Counted from the stretch's first letter, positions 6,677-15,158 are shown. The stretch: DNA of 32,417 nucleotides from JAVBPT01 sp031549455 (GCA_031549455.1 JAVBPT010000062.1:1-32417), one strand, 5' to 3'. A program made the numbers and translations. The notes: generated by a model not told the origin, from the letters alone.

Positions 6677-7359
6677 AATACTTGCTCCACATTCTTGTAT
6701 TTAAATGGAGAGGTCTCCAGATGCTTTTTCATCATCTTTAAAGAGAATGTAAATAGAAAAAACATATAAAGCCCTAGAATCATAAAATGAGCCCCAAAGC
6801 TCAGGATTAGATCATAAACCCCATGTAACAAAATGGCATACAAAAAAGCCAGTAAAAAATTTTTGAATTTATTACCATTATCAAATTTTGAGATTGCAAG
6901 ATAATAGCCCATAAAGACTCCATATAATCCATGTGCTGGCACTGCAAAAATAGCGCGGTAAATCCCTGTTGCCATTCCGCCGATGGTCTCATTAAATACA
7001 TATAGAATGTTTTCCACAAGCGCAAATCCGAGCGAAACAAAAACAGCATAAACAATTCCATCAAACTTTTCATTATAGTTTTTATTATACCAAATCAGAA
7101 AGAATACAGAAATCCCCTTTAGCGCTTCCTCCGTTCCAGCTGATATAAAAAAGGAGGAGAAAATCCTACCAATCCATCCATCCATTGATAAAAGGTTCTC
7201 AAATTTTAATTCGAGAAGCAAAATAGGCGCCGTCATAATGGCACCCAACAAAACACCCGTAAAAAGTAATCGATACGGTTCTTTCTCATATTTATCTCGA
7301 ATGTACGTATAAAACAAAATAATTAGAATGGGTGCCACAGATAGTCTTAGTAGTGTCAT
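6667..7359 (-). CDS. PrsW family intramembrane metalloprotease
   Basis: This polytopic protein (230 residues, about seven or eight membrane helices) has all PrsW/CPBP-like motifs: GTEEALKG (Glu-Glu-x-x-x-Lys), the FALVEN motif, PAHGLYGVFMG and a final HGVYD. PrsW-type enzymes cleave membrane proteins such as anti-sigma factors or have immunity/processing roles. I chose ATG 7359 because AAGGTGA lies just upstream; a GTG at 7365 in the same frame overlaps that site. It starts 9 nt after the dnaX stop, so it is likely the last gene of the dnaX transcript, in the position where ebfC and recR usually sit in Bacillota. The substrate is unknown. Confidence 0.88.
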   Translation of the reverse strand: MTLLRLSVAPILIILFYTYIRDKYEKEPYRLLFTGVLLGAIMTAPILLLELKFENLLSMDGWIGRIFSSFFISAGTEEALKGISVFFLIWYNKNYNEKFDGIVYAVFVSLGFALVENILYVFNETIGGMATGIYRAIFAVPAHGLYGVFMGYYLAISKFDNGNKFKNFLLAFLYAILLHGVYDLILSFGAHFMILGLYMFFLFTFSLKMMKKHLETSPFKYKNVEQVLKK

Positions 7360-7368
7360 GTTCACCTT

Positions 7369-9075
7369 TTATTCATACAACTCTAAAGAGACTCCCTTCT
7401 CCTCTAAGCTGTTTATGATATGATTGATATTATTTTCTACTTTTTCTATCTTTTTATTCTCGGAAGTCACAAGATCTGTTTTTAAGATAAACACCAGGCT
7501 CATGTCCTCATCTTGTAGCGGCAGTTGAACCTTCAAAAGGTCGATTGCTCTCTCTAAGTAGCCCTTTGTAAAGGCATCATCCACTAATACAAAGTAATGA
7601 TCTGCTTCTATTTTAAACGCTTTGGTACGAAGAAGCATCGCCTTGAGCGGACCATCGGCATTCTCAATGACATCATCCCACTTTTTAAGAAGCATTTCCT
7701 CTAGCTCGTTCTTTTCTTTAATGTCTCTGATATCCCGAGTAATCTCTTTTATATCTTCAAGCACCAAGTCAGGTTCTTTTATCTTCTCGTCCGTAATCAG
7801 TTCCACTTCTTTTTCCTCTGTCGTCTGTTCCATCTTTGGCTCAATGACCTTTTCAAATATAAGGGTCACCTCTTTTTCTGGTTCTTTTGGCTTGATCTCC
7901 TCTTCCTGTTCGGGTTCTTCTATCTCTTCTTCCAGCACTTCAGTTTCAATCTCTGCATTTTCCGGAACAACTGGTATATAACCCACATTTATACTGCATA
8001 GCTTGATTAATAAAATCTCAAGCGCCAGCTTTGGTGTGGACGCGTATTTGATGTCTTGTTCGAGTTTTGCAAACTTTTCAATCCAATCAATTACTCGAGC
8101 ATTTTCCAACTTTTTACTCAATTGAACCAACTCCTGCATCCGTTCCAGTGGCATGTCTAATTCTGCCTTATTTTGGGTGAGATAGGAAGCAAGAAGCAGG
8201 TTTCTTAAGTAAGCAATATATTGGTTGATAAAATTTTTAATATCTTTTCCCGCATTATAGATTTTGTTCACAATGCCAATTGCTTCATTTAGGTCTTTTG
8301 AAACCAACCTTTGTGTTAATTCGTAGTAGGTACTGTAGTCCACATTTCCAAGTGTACTCAAAATGTCATCCAGTTTGACCTCTTCCCCCGGCTTCATACT
8401 CAGTACTTGCTCCAAAACGCTGAGTGCATCTCTCATAGAACCCTCTGATAAAGATGCAATATAATTGACCGCTGCATCCTCTACTCTTTGACCTTCTTCC
8501 TGGATATATGCCTTCATTCGTTCCGCAATCTCTTTTTTGGCAATTCTCTTAAGATCATATCGCTGACATCTTGAAAGAATGGTTGCAGGAATTTTGTGTG
8601 CCTCTGTGGTTGCAAGTATAAAAATAACATGTGCCGGCGGCTCCTCTAACACTTTAAGTAACGCGTTAAAGGCACTTGCGCTCAACATATGTACTTCATC
8701 AATAATATAAACTTTATATTTCCCAACGTTGGGTAAATATTTTGTATCATTTCTAAGTTCTCTGATGTGTTCCACTCCATTATTAGAAGCCGCATCAATC
8801 TCAAATACATTTAGGTTGGTATTTTTCTCAATATTTAAACACATTTCGCACTCTAAGCAAGGATTTCCATTCACCGGATTCTCACAGTTTACAGTCTTCG
8901 CAAAGATTTTTGCAAGGCTTGTCTTCCCGGTTCCCCGAATTCCGCAGAAGAGATAGGCATGTGCTATTTTATTCCCCATAATCTGATTTTTAAGGGTAGT
9001 GACAACATGATCTTGCCCTAGTATTTCATCAAATGTTTTCGACCTATATTTCCTATACATTGCTAAATAACTCAT
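7369..9075 (-). CDS. dnaX: DNA polymerase III subunit gamma/tau
   Basis: The 568-residue clamp-loader ATPase has the classic start SYLAMYRKYRSKTFDEILGQ, Walker A GIRGTGKT (45-52), a zinc site of Cys64, Cys73, Cys76 and Cys79, Walker B DEVH (126-129), and the SRC-box LSRCQRYDLKR. Domain III ends near residue 365. It is followed by an acidic Glu-rich linker (about 375-455) and a C-terminal tau-like domain. It loads the beta clamp and ties the replicase together. GAGGGTG precedes the start. The gene lies directly downstream of the SRP RNA gene, the same order as in Bacillus. Confidence 0.98.
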   Translation of the reverse strand: MSYLAMYRKYRSKTFDEILGQDHVVTTLKNQIMGNKIAHAYLFCGIRGTGKTSLAKIFAKTVNCENPVNGNPCLECEMCLNIEKNTNLNVFEIDAASNNGVEHIRELRNDTKYLPNVGKYKVYIIDEVHMLSASAFNALLKVLEEPPAHVIFILATTEAHKIPATILSRCQRYDLKRIAKKEIAERMKAYIQEEGQRVEDAAVNYIASLSEGSMRDALSVLEQVLSMKPGEEVKLDDILSTLGNVDYSTYYELTQRLVSKDLNEAIGIVNKIYNAGKDIKNFINQYIAYLRNLLLASYLTQNKAELDMPLERMQELVQLSKKLENARVIDWIEKFAKLEQDIKYASTPKLALEILLIKLCSINVGYIPVVPENAEIETEVLEEEIEEPEQEEEIKPKEPEKEVTLIFEKVIEPKMEQTTEEKEVELITDEKIKEPDLVLEDIKEITRDIRDIKEKNELEEMLLKKWDDVIENADGPLKAMLLRTKAFKIEADHYFVLVDDAFTKGYLERAIDLLKVQLPLQDEDMSLVFILKTDLVTSENKKIEKVENNINHIINSLEEKGVSLELYE

Positions 9076-9120
9076 ATTTCACCCTCTAAAACAAATAAAA
9101 TCCATGCGCTTATTCTCGAG

Positions 9121-9379
9121 AAAAAAAACACCAGGTCTTTCTATCAAAATAGACTACTATACAGCACCCTTACAACACATAAACTTGATACTTAGTGCCG
9201 CTTCCGTCAGGACCTAACACGATTCACATCAATTTTATTGTATAAGACTATATGATCAACGCTTCTTTTAATAAAAAGAACACTACTATTTTTACCCTAA
9301 AATAAGCATCACTCCTGCTATAGCGGATTGCAGGTACAGGGATCCGCTACCTCCCCAGCTAGCATGGAAACTTTAAACC
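9121..9379 (-). ncRNA. ffs: Signal recognition particle RNA (large Bacillus/Clostridium type)
   Basis: The minus strand carries the conserved Alu-domain sequence near its 5' end (GCTAGCTGGGGAGGTAGCGG, then a TGTACCTGCAATCCGCT block; 9322-9365). It also carries the S-domain hairpin GGTCC-TGAC-GGAAGCGGCA (9194-9215). The presence of an Alu domain and a length of about 260 nt mark it as the large SRP RNA of spore-forming Gram-positives. The 5' end is placed about 7 nt after a perfect -10 box; the 3' end is placed at the T-run at 9128-9121. It pairs with Ffh to target membrane proteins. The apical tetraloop is UGAC rather than GGAA. This RNA fills most of the 380-nt gap between dnaX and the next gene. 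Confidence 0.93.
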
Positions 9380-9385
9380 ATTTCT

Positions 9386-9414
9386 ATTATAGTATATAAA
9401 AGAACCTGTGTCAA
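9386..9414 (-). promoter_or_regulatory. ffs: Consensus sigma-A promoter of the SRP RNA
   Basis: On the minus strand a perfect TTGACA and a perfect TATAAT are separated by exactly 17 nt. This fits the high expression expected of SRP RNA and also places the RNA 5' end near 9379. Confidence 0.95.
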
Positions 9415-9433
9415 TGAAAACAAAGGTTCTTTT
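9398..9433 (-). terminator. Inverted repeat / probable terminator overlapping the SRP promoter
   Basis: A perfect 10-bp inverted repeat (AAAAGAACCT ... AGGTTCTTTT) with a 16-nt loop lies 22 nt after the stop of the upstream gene at 9456. The T-run after it is short (TTTTATAT). The loop contains the -35 box of the SRP promoter. I think it terminates the thiI-proS operon, but it could also be a regulatory element. Confidence 0.55.
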
Positions 9434-9455
9434 TACTGAAAATTTGATATGTATT

Positions 9456-10220
9456 TTATTCCATCTCTTGTTCTACATTTCTCACAAGAATGATTGGATC
9501 AGACCAAGCAACCTGAGATAATTTTTTCTCTGAGTCCACGATATAAAGATCATAGTCATTTTTTTCGGAAGGAACCATTACACCGCCGATCTCTTCAAAA
9601 GCATCCTGTTTCGAAACAAATCTCACGCCTCTTTCATACGATCCAAGATGTGGATACATCTTATCAACCGTTTCCATCAAATTTCTTCGGTTATCGAGAT
9701 AATTATCTAAGTAGGGACTCGGACCAATCAACTGAAGAATTTGTATTTTACTAAATCCCAAATTGAAAAACTCCTGCATCTGCTCTCTCACAACCCGTTC
9801 TCTCACCCCACTCACCACTAATCCGTCAAGTTCCTCTCTTATCTCTTTTAGTTCCTGGCCGCGTCCCTTATATCCCGCCCCAACTACATAGAGACTTACT
9901 TTCTCTCCGTCACTGAAACGAATATATTTTTGGCCCATCGTGGCGATCTGAATACTAAATGAACTTATTGTTGGATAAGATGCTTGCGTTCGTTCTTTTC
10001 CCAGATGGTCCTCTATAGCATTAAGAGTACTCCAATCATAAACCCCTACGTATTCACTAAATCTTTTGACAAGTGCATCCCTTTCCTCCACATCAAGATA
10101 CCATTTTAATTCACGATTCTCGAAGACTTTTTTTTGAAAAAACGCTTCAAACGGGTCTAAGTAATCCGCGCCTTCATTTTGAAACATTTCCTGAATGCCT
10201 CGTATAGTATTCGCGTTCAT
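9456..10220 (-). CDS. Hypothetical protein, unrecognised family
   Basis: I do not recognise this 254-residue soluble protein. It has no signal peptide or membrane segment and is acidic and mixed alpha/beta by composition. Notable stretches are KWYLDVEERDALVKRFSEYV (38-57), SIQIATMGQKYIRFSDGEKVSLYVVGAGYKGRG (in the centre, Gly-rich), and a repeated regulator-like helix region EFFNLGFSKIQILQLIGPSPYLDNYLDNRR. It is the last gene of the run ABC-thiI-proS-cinA, 47 nt after cinA. The ATG at 10220 is the first usual start after an in-frame stop, but its ribosome binding site is poor. A good GAGGAG lies about 30 nt upstream with no standard in-frame start at proper spacing. Confidence 0.7.
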   Translation of the reverse strand: MNANTIRGIQEMFQNEGADYLDPFEAFFQKKVFENRELKWYLDVEERDALVKRFSEYVGVYDWSTLNAIEDHLGKERTQASYPTISSFSIQIATMGQKYIRFSDGEKVSLYVVGAGYKGRGQELKEIREELDGLVVSGVRERVVREQMQEFFNLGFSKIQILQLIGPSPYLDNYLDNRRNLMETVDKMYPHLGSYERGVRFVSKQDAFEEIGGVMVPSEKNDYDLYIVDSEKKLSQVAWSDPIILVRNVEQEME

Positions 10221-10267
10221 CTCTTGTTCACTTAAGTATTGTTGTAACTCCTCTTTTATAATCTATC

Positions 10268-10747
10268 TTAGCGTGATATATACCCTGTCAGCATTTCCAC
10301 CGTTTTATTAATAATAATGTGCTTGTTCTGTCTTCTTTCTGCTCCCTCTAATTGAAGGTGAAATGTATCGTAATGGTCTGTTTTATAATCATAGATTGCC
10401 ACATCCACTTCGTTTTGATCGACGTTTCCAAGCTCTCCCGTAATTCCAACACCATATGTGGAACCGGTTGTATCTATTATGGTTTTTGCCATTTGCTTCG
10501 CCGTTTCCATGCTGTAGACCGAATGCTCATTGATCGTCTTTTGCATTGCCTCTTTTCCAAAGTACACCTTGTATTTATTGGAGTATGTGACGGCCCCAAA
10601 CTCGAATACCTCACCCGAACCTGCCACATTTGTAATTGCGCTTGCGAGCTCTCCTCCTGTGCAAGATTCCATCAGAGACAGAGTACTTCCGCTCTCTCTT
10701 AGTCGTTCAACCAATTCTTTTACTTTTCCCTCATCAATTCCGCTCAT
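10268..10747 (-). CDS. CinA family protein (PncC-type nicotinamide-nucleotide amidase)
   Basis: The 159-residue protein is a stand-alone CinA C-terminal domain. It has the ESCTGGELASAIT motif (27-39), GAVTYSNKYK, the helix YSMETAKQMAK and GVGITGELG, corresponding to the TGxxGP active-site region. Family members such as PncC hydrolyse nicotinamide mononucleotide to nicotinate mononucleotide in pyridine-nucleotide recycling. The last motif reads TGELGN instead of the usual TGIAGP, so activity is not certain. AAGGAG precedes the start; it is 15 nt downstream of proS and in the same operon. Confidence 0.85.
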   Translation of the reverse strand: MSGIDEGKVKELVERLRESGSTLSLMESCTGGELASAITNVAGSGEVFEFGAVTYSNKYKVYFGKEAMQKTINEHSVYSMETAKQMAKTIIDTTGSTYGVGITGELGNVDQNEVDVAIYDYKTDHYDTFHLQLEGAERRQNKHIIINKTVEMLTGYISR

Positions 10748-10762
10748 CCATTCTCCTTCTTC

Positions 10763-12187
10763 CTAATATTGTATACCCCATATAACCATATCCTTTGCAG
10801 TTTTACCACAACAAATACATGTGTCTGCTATTTTTTCTTGTTCAAATGGAATGCATCGTGCTTTGGTCCCTCGAATCTCTTTCATCTTGGCTTCACATTC
10901 CGGGCTTCCACACCACATCGCCTTCACGAATCCGAGTTCCCTTTCCATTTGTTCTTTCATCTCTTCTAGTGTCCTACACACGTAGGTTTTGGATTTATTC
11001 CTTTTTTGGGCTTTTTGAAACAACGCATCTTGTATTTGATCCAGAAGCTCTGCCACTTTTTTTACAATATCGATATCCAACCGAACCCCCTCTTTTTCCG
11101 AGGTATCTCTCCTCACAAGTGTGATTGAGTTGTTCTCTAAATCTTTAGGGCCAATTTCAATCCGGATTGGGATACCATTCATCTCATGCTCAGCAAACTT
11201 AAACCCCGGAGTCCTATCTGTGTCATCAATAAAAGAAGAAAGATTAGCCTGATTGAGTAATGCGTTCAGCTTTTTTGACTCACTTAGGACTTCCTCTGTC
11301 TTCCCAATCGGGATAACCACAACCTTCCTAGGCGCAATCTTAGGAGGAAGAATCAATCCATTGTCGTCGCTGTGAACCATAATAAGTCCACCAATCATTC
11401 TGGTCGAAGCACCCCATGAGGTTTGGTATGCATACTCTAATGCATTATTTTTATTTGAAAACTGAATCTCAAACGGAATGGTAAACTTCTGTCCAAAGTA
11501 ATGAGACGTTGCGGATTGTAAAGAAATACCATTATACATCAGCGCTTCTATTGTATACGTATACTCTGCCCCCGCAAACTTTTCTTTTTCTGTCTTTCGT
11601 CCAGAAACCACCGGAATCGCCAAGTACTCTTCAAAGAAGGTCCTATAGGTTTCCAGCATTTTCTTTGTTTCTTCTTCTGCCTCTTCGGCTGTCTCATGAA
11701 CCGTATGACCCTCCTGCCACAAAAATTCTCTTGTTCTAAGAAAGGGTCTTGTTTCCTTTTCCCATCGCACCACACTACACCACTGATTCAAAAGTAATGG
11801 TAAATCTCGATATGATTTCACACAATCTTTAAAGTAGGTACAAAATAGGGTTTCGGATGTCGGACGAATACATAGCTTTTCCTCCAAGAGATTCTTACCG
11901 CCATAGGTCACCCAGGCAACCTCTGGTGCAAACCCCTCTACATGTTCTGCCTCTTTTAGAAGCAGATTTTCTGGAATGAGGAGTGGCATGTAGACGTTTT
12001 GATGACCCGATTCTTTAAAAAGTCTATCTAAGATTGCCTGCATAGACTCCCACAACGCATATCCAGCAGGTTCTAGTATAACAAAGCCCTTCACCTCTGA
12101 ATAGCTCGCAAGATGTGCGTTTCTGACAATGTCTGTATACCATTGTGCGAAGTCTTCATCCCGACCTGTGATCATTTTATTTTTCAT
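10763..12187 (-). CDS. proS: Prolyl-tRNA synthetase (archaeal/eukaryotic-type, ProS type 3)
   Basis: The 474-residue enzyme charges tRNA-Pro. It has class II motif 2 (RWEKETRPFLRTREFLWQEGH), the motif 1 region GFVILEPAGYALWE, the motif 3 region near SWGASTRMIGG, an anticodon-binding domain from about residue 285, and the C-terminal zinc-binding domain with CGSPEC and CICCG cysteines. It ends in a C-terminal Tyr (GIQY), as in this subtype. There is no YbaK-like editing insertion. Length is normal for the type found in many Clostridia. AAAGGAGA lies 6 nt upstream of ATG 12187; thiI ends 12 nt earlier. Confidence 0.97.
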   Translation of the reverse strand: MKNKMITGRDEDFAQWYTDIVRNAHLASYSEVKGFVILEPAGYALWESMQAILDRLFKESGHQNVYMPLLIPENLLLKEAEHVEGFAPEVAWVTYGGKNLLEEKLCIRPTSETLFCTYFKDCVKSYRDLPLLLNQWCSVVRWEKETRPFLRTREFLWQEGHTVHETAEEAEEETKKMLETYRTFFEEYLAIPVVSGRKTEKEKFAGAEYTYTIEALMYNGISLQSATSHYFGQKFTIPFEIQFSNKNNALEYAYQTSWGASTRMIGGLIMVHSDDNGLILPPKIAPRKVVVIPIGKTEEVLSESKKLNALLNQANLSSFIDDTDRTPGFKFAEHEMNGIPIRIEIGPKDLENNSITLVRRDTSEKEGVRLDIDIVKKVAELLDQIQDALFQKAQKRNKSKTYVCRTLEEMKEQMERELGFVKAMWCGSPECEAKMKEIRGTKARCIPFEQEKIADTCICCGKTAKDMVIWGIQY

Positions 12188-12199
12188 CTATTGTCTCCT

Positions 12200-13372
12200 T
12201 TAAAAATATACTATCTCCGTAGCTTCTACTGCCTTTCCGATCCACTCTTCTATATCTTCTAACTTCTCCATCGATTTTAGAATGATCTCCTTCTTTGGCT
12301 TGGTAACGGGATGCCTCGCCACAAAAAGCGTGCAACAATCCTCGTATGGAAGAATAGAGGTTTCATATGTACCTATTTTATGCGCGATCTGTATGATTTC
12401 TTCCTTATCAAAACCAATGAGTGGACGTAAAATCGGAAGATCTACTGCACTATCTGTTACCACCAGACTATGCATGGTTTGGCTTGCAACTTGCCCAATG
12501 CTTTCTCCCGTCACTAGTACCTGTGCATCGATCTGCACTGCTATTCTCTCGGATATTTTCATCATCAGCATCCTCATAATAATGGTTAATTCCTCTAATG
12601 GACACTTTTCTCTTATTAGCAATTGAATATCTGTAAAAGACACAATATTCAACCTGAAACCAGGAATATATTCTGCAACTTTTTTGGCCAATGTGATCAC
12701 TTTGTTTTTGGCCAACTCACTGGTATAAGGCGGACTATCAAAATAAACACCTTCAACCAAGGCTCCCCTCTTCCCGATCATATATCCCGCCACCGGACTA
12801 TCAATTCCTCCCGAAAGAAGGAGAAGTGCTTTTCCATTGGTTCCTGATGGCATCCCTCCTGCACACTTTGCAACGGTCGTAAAAATATAAACCTCTCCCC
12901 TCACCTCAATTGTGAGCACAAAGTCCGGATGGTTCACATTTACACTAAGAAAAGAGCAGTTTTCTAATAAATGCGCTCCGATTCTTCTACAAATTTCCGG
13001 CGAATTGGGCTCATAATTTTTATCCGCTCTCTTTGCCTCTACCTTAAATGTTTTGTTTGTTCCATCATTTAAATATTGATTGATGTAAGCAAGCGACTCT
13101 TCTTTGATGTTTTCAAAGTCTTTATTCGGAAATCGAACCGCCTTCGCAATTCCGGTCACTCCAAATATTTGGCTCAAAAAGTATTCCAGCTTCAGCTCAT
13201 CGATTTCTTCCTGCGGCTCGAGAATGATTCTTCCTGATTCCTTTACCACCTTAAATCTACCAAGCACGCGGATCTTCTCCCTAATATTCTTAATTAGTCG
13301 CTCAATGAATAGGTTTCTATTATTTCCTTTGGTAAAGATCTCACCATATTTGACTAAATATACTATGTTCAT
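12200..13372 (-). CDS. thiI: tRNA uracil 4-sulfurtransferase ThiI
   Basis: ThiI makes 4-thiouridine at tRNA position 8 and can support thiazole synthesis. The 390-residue protein has an N-terminal ferredoxin-like part (YLVKYGEIFTKGNNR), a THUMP domain (about 60-165) and the PP-loop SGGIDSPVAGYM (187-198). The C-terminal rhodanese domain of enteric ThiI is absent, as usual in Bacillota. I chose ATG 13372 because AAGGGAG lies 9 nt upstream and the product starts like other ThiI proteins; an ATG at 13396 in the same frame lacks a site. The start overlaps the 3' end of the ABC gene by 32 nt. The cysteine desulfurase often beside it is not here. Confidence 0.96.
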   Translation of the reverse strand: MNIVYLVKYGEIFTKGNNRNLFIERLIKNIREKIRVLGRFKVVKESGRIILEPQEEIDELKLEYFLSQIFGVTGIAKAVRFPNKDFENIKEESLAYINQYLNDGTNKTFKVEAKRADKNYEPNSPEICRRIGAHLLENCSFLSVNVNHPDFVLTIEVRGEVYIFTTVAKCAGGMPSGTNGKALLLLSGGIDSPVAGYMIGKRGALVEGVYFDSPPYTSELAKNKVITLAKKVAEYIPGFRLNIVSFTDIQLLIREKCPLEELTIIMRMLMMKISERIAVQIDAQVLVTGESIGQVASQTMHSLVVTDSAVDLPILRPLIGFDKEEIIQIAHKIGTYETSILPYEDCCTLFVARHPVTKPKKEIILKSMEKLEDIEEWIGKAVEATEIVYF

Positions 13373-15158
13373 GGTTTGAAACTCCCTTGTTTTCATATAG
13401 ATTTAGATTCAACTCTTCTTCTTCCTTTTTCTCTTTCTGGTTTAGATTCAATTCTGCAATTTTGCTATAAATATTCATTTCCTTTAGAAGATCGCTGTGT
13501 GTCTGAATACCAATAATCTTGCCATTCTCAAACGTAATGACCTCATCATAGTTTGACAACGAATTGATGTCATTTGCAAACACAATCACAGTCGACTTCC
13601 TCTCAAGTACCTCAAGCGCTCGATCGATAAGATAGCGTTCGTCGCTCGTGATCTCATCACTAACCTCCGTAAAGAGAACCACCTTTACATCGGTTAGTAA
13701 AAATCGCGCAATGGCAATGATTTGTTTTTCCATCTTGGAAAGGCTAATCCCCGATTTTGCAAAATCAATGTCTAGGAAATTCACGTTTTTGTCAAACCAG
13801 TTGTGAATGCCAACCTTTGTGCAGACCTCCACGATTTCAGAGTCTGTTGCGTCTGGTCTTAATAAGGAGATGTTGGTTCTCATCGTTCCGCTTACAATCA
13901 ATGGTTCCTCACTAATATGAAGCAGGACATTTCTGAGTCCAATTTCACTAAGGTCTTTGATGTTCATATCGTCAATATAAATTTTCCCGCTGGTCTGTTC
14001 TATGTTCCGTAGTAAAATGTCTCGAAGGAGGAATCTGGACTGCCCCACCTTGTCAATCAGCGCCACCTTCTTATTCTTTTTCACCTCAATATTTACCATA
14101 TCAAGCAAGGTAATGCCTTTATATTCAAAGCATACGTTCTTGATGAAAAGGTCTCCTTCTGCAACGAACTTCTCAATGCTACCATACTTCTCATCGTTAT
14201 ACTTTTTATTATAGAATAAATCAAACACGTTTTTTAGTGAAGCCTTAAAATCAAACACGCAGGCATTGAAACCAACCAGGTTTTTGACGGCTTCAAAAAG
14301 TTCCAAGGCATAGATTTCGAGAATCAAAAACTGTGCAAGTGTAATGGTTGATTTATAGTAATAAAAGGCCCCCGCAACAACGATCAAAGAATGCACACTA
14401 AACTTGATGATGAAGTTTAAAAAGCTAAATAGCATCTCCTGCAATTTGACAGAATAAACCTTTTTCTTGATATCGTTCGTATTGGTATTAAATTCACTGA
14501 TAGCATAATGCTTAATTCCCAAATTTTTAATCTCTTTGATCTCTTTAAACAACGCATAAATCTCTTGCACATACTTATTAACATTCAACTGTAAGGAATT
14601 ATTGTTACCACTTAAATAAGGAATGGTCTTCATGGACAAGATGTAAATCACAATCAGGGCTACGAGCATCATCATTCCAATATCCTTGCAGATCAAGAAG
14701 GAGATCGCAATCATCGATACAATCTTTAAAAGCTCCATGACCAAACTAATCATGTTTAAGCCGTTATTGAGTAATCTATGGGGTTCCTCCAGAACCTCCA
14801 TGGCAAGACTTTTGCTTCTCCCTGGTTCAAAGGTCTTAAGCTCAAGTCCCACAATTTTCTTAATCAAGTCTTTGTTAATGTTTAGTGTAACTATTTTTTC
14901 CATACGTATGTTAAAGAAATTTTTGATAAATAGGAAGACGCCCACCAAAAATTTAACGATAAAGAAAAGCAAAATATAATTCAAAAATGTGGAGAAATTA
15001 GTATTTACCAACTCCTGCACAATATTCCCCCACAGAAACGGCTCCACTAGAGCACAGATCATGATTACAAATAAAGAGAAAATAAAGAAAAAAAGTGACA
15101 CCCTAACTCTCTTTAAGTAATTTGATAACAAACTCAGATAATTTACATTCTTTTTCAT
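13341..15158 (-). CDS. ABC exporter-like protein with degenerate ATPase domain
   Basis: The 605-residue protein has the layout of a half-size type IV exporter: six membrane helices (about 20-310) and a nucleotide-binding domain (about 335-560). The fold-level landmarks survive (CFEYKGITLLDMVNIEVKKNKKVALI, then LRNVLL, then IVSGTMRTNISLL), but catalytic motifs are lost. Walker A reads DKVGQSRFL (369-377, Lys to Arg, Gly and Ser/Thr gone), the Q-loop Gln is Glu417, LSGGQ reads LSKME (473-477), the Walker B Asp is Thr497 and the H-loop His is Asn529. The frame is intact for 605 codons, so it is not decaying by frameshift. The start at 15158 fits AGGAG with 8-nt spacing better than ATG 15164. A strong promoter precedes it and thiI overlaps its end. 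It may work as a membrane scaffold, or need an active partner. Confidence 0.88.
   Translation of the reverse strand: MKKNVNYLSLLSNYLKRVRVSLFFFIFSLFVIMICALVEPFLWGNIVQELVNTNFSTFLNYILLFFIVKFLVGVFLFIKNFFNIRMEKIVTLNINKDLIKKIVGLELKTFEPGRSKSLAMEVLEEPHRLLNNGLNMISLVMELLKIVSMIAISFLICKDIGMMMLVALIVIYILSMKTIPYLSGNNNSLQLNVNKYVQEIYALFKEIKEIKNLGIKHYAISEFNTNTNDIKKKVYSVKLQEMLFSFLNFIIKFSVHSLIVVAGAFYYYKSTITLAQFLILEIYALELFEAVKNLVGFNACVFDFKASLKNVFDLFYNKKYNDEKYGSIEKFVAEGDLFIKNVCFEYKGITLLDMVNIEVKKNKKVALIDKVGQSRFLLRDILLRNIEQTSGKIYIDDMNIKDLSEIGLRNVLLHISEEPLIVSGTMRTNISLLRPDATDSEIVEVCTKVGIHNWFDKNVNFLDIDFAKSGISLSKMEKQIIAIARFLLTDVKVVLFTEVSDEITSDERYLIDRALEVLERKSTVIVFANDINSLSNYDEVITFENGKIIGIQTHSDLLKEMNIYSKIAELNLNQKEKKEEEELNLNLYENKGVSNHEHSIFSQIW

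Noticed and set aside
7622..7981. Ser/Phe-rich open frame of 119 codons on the plus strand
   Set aside because: It is the antisense of the Glu/Lys-rich linker of dnaX; no start site or family similarity.
7369..9075. Programmed frameshift making a short gamma form of DnaX
   Set aside because: I saw no slippery heptamer followed by a suitable stem near the end of domain III; Gram-positives often make only tau.
10795..11124. Plus-strand open frame of 109 codons inside proS
   Set aside because: Low-complexity antisense shadow of proS without ribosome binding site.
12188..12199. T-box riboswitch before proS
   Set aside because: Only 12 nt separate thiI and proS, so there is no room for a leader.
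13341..15158. ABC gene as a decaying pseudogene
   Set aside because: No stop or frameshift in 605 codons, perfect promoter, good ribosome binding site and overlap with an essential-type operon; I treat it as a gene for a non-catalytic protein.
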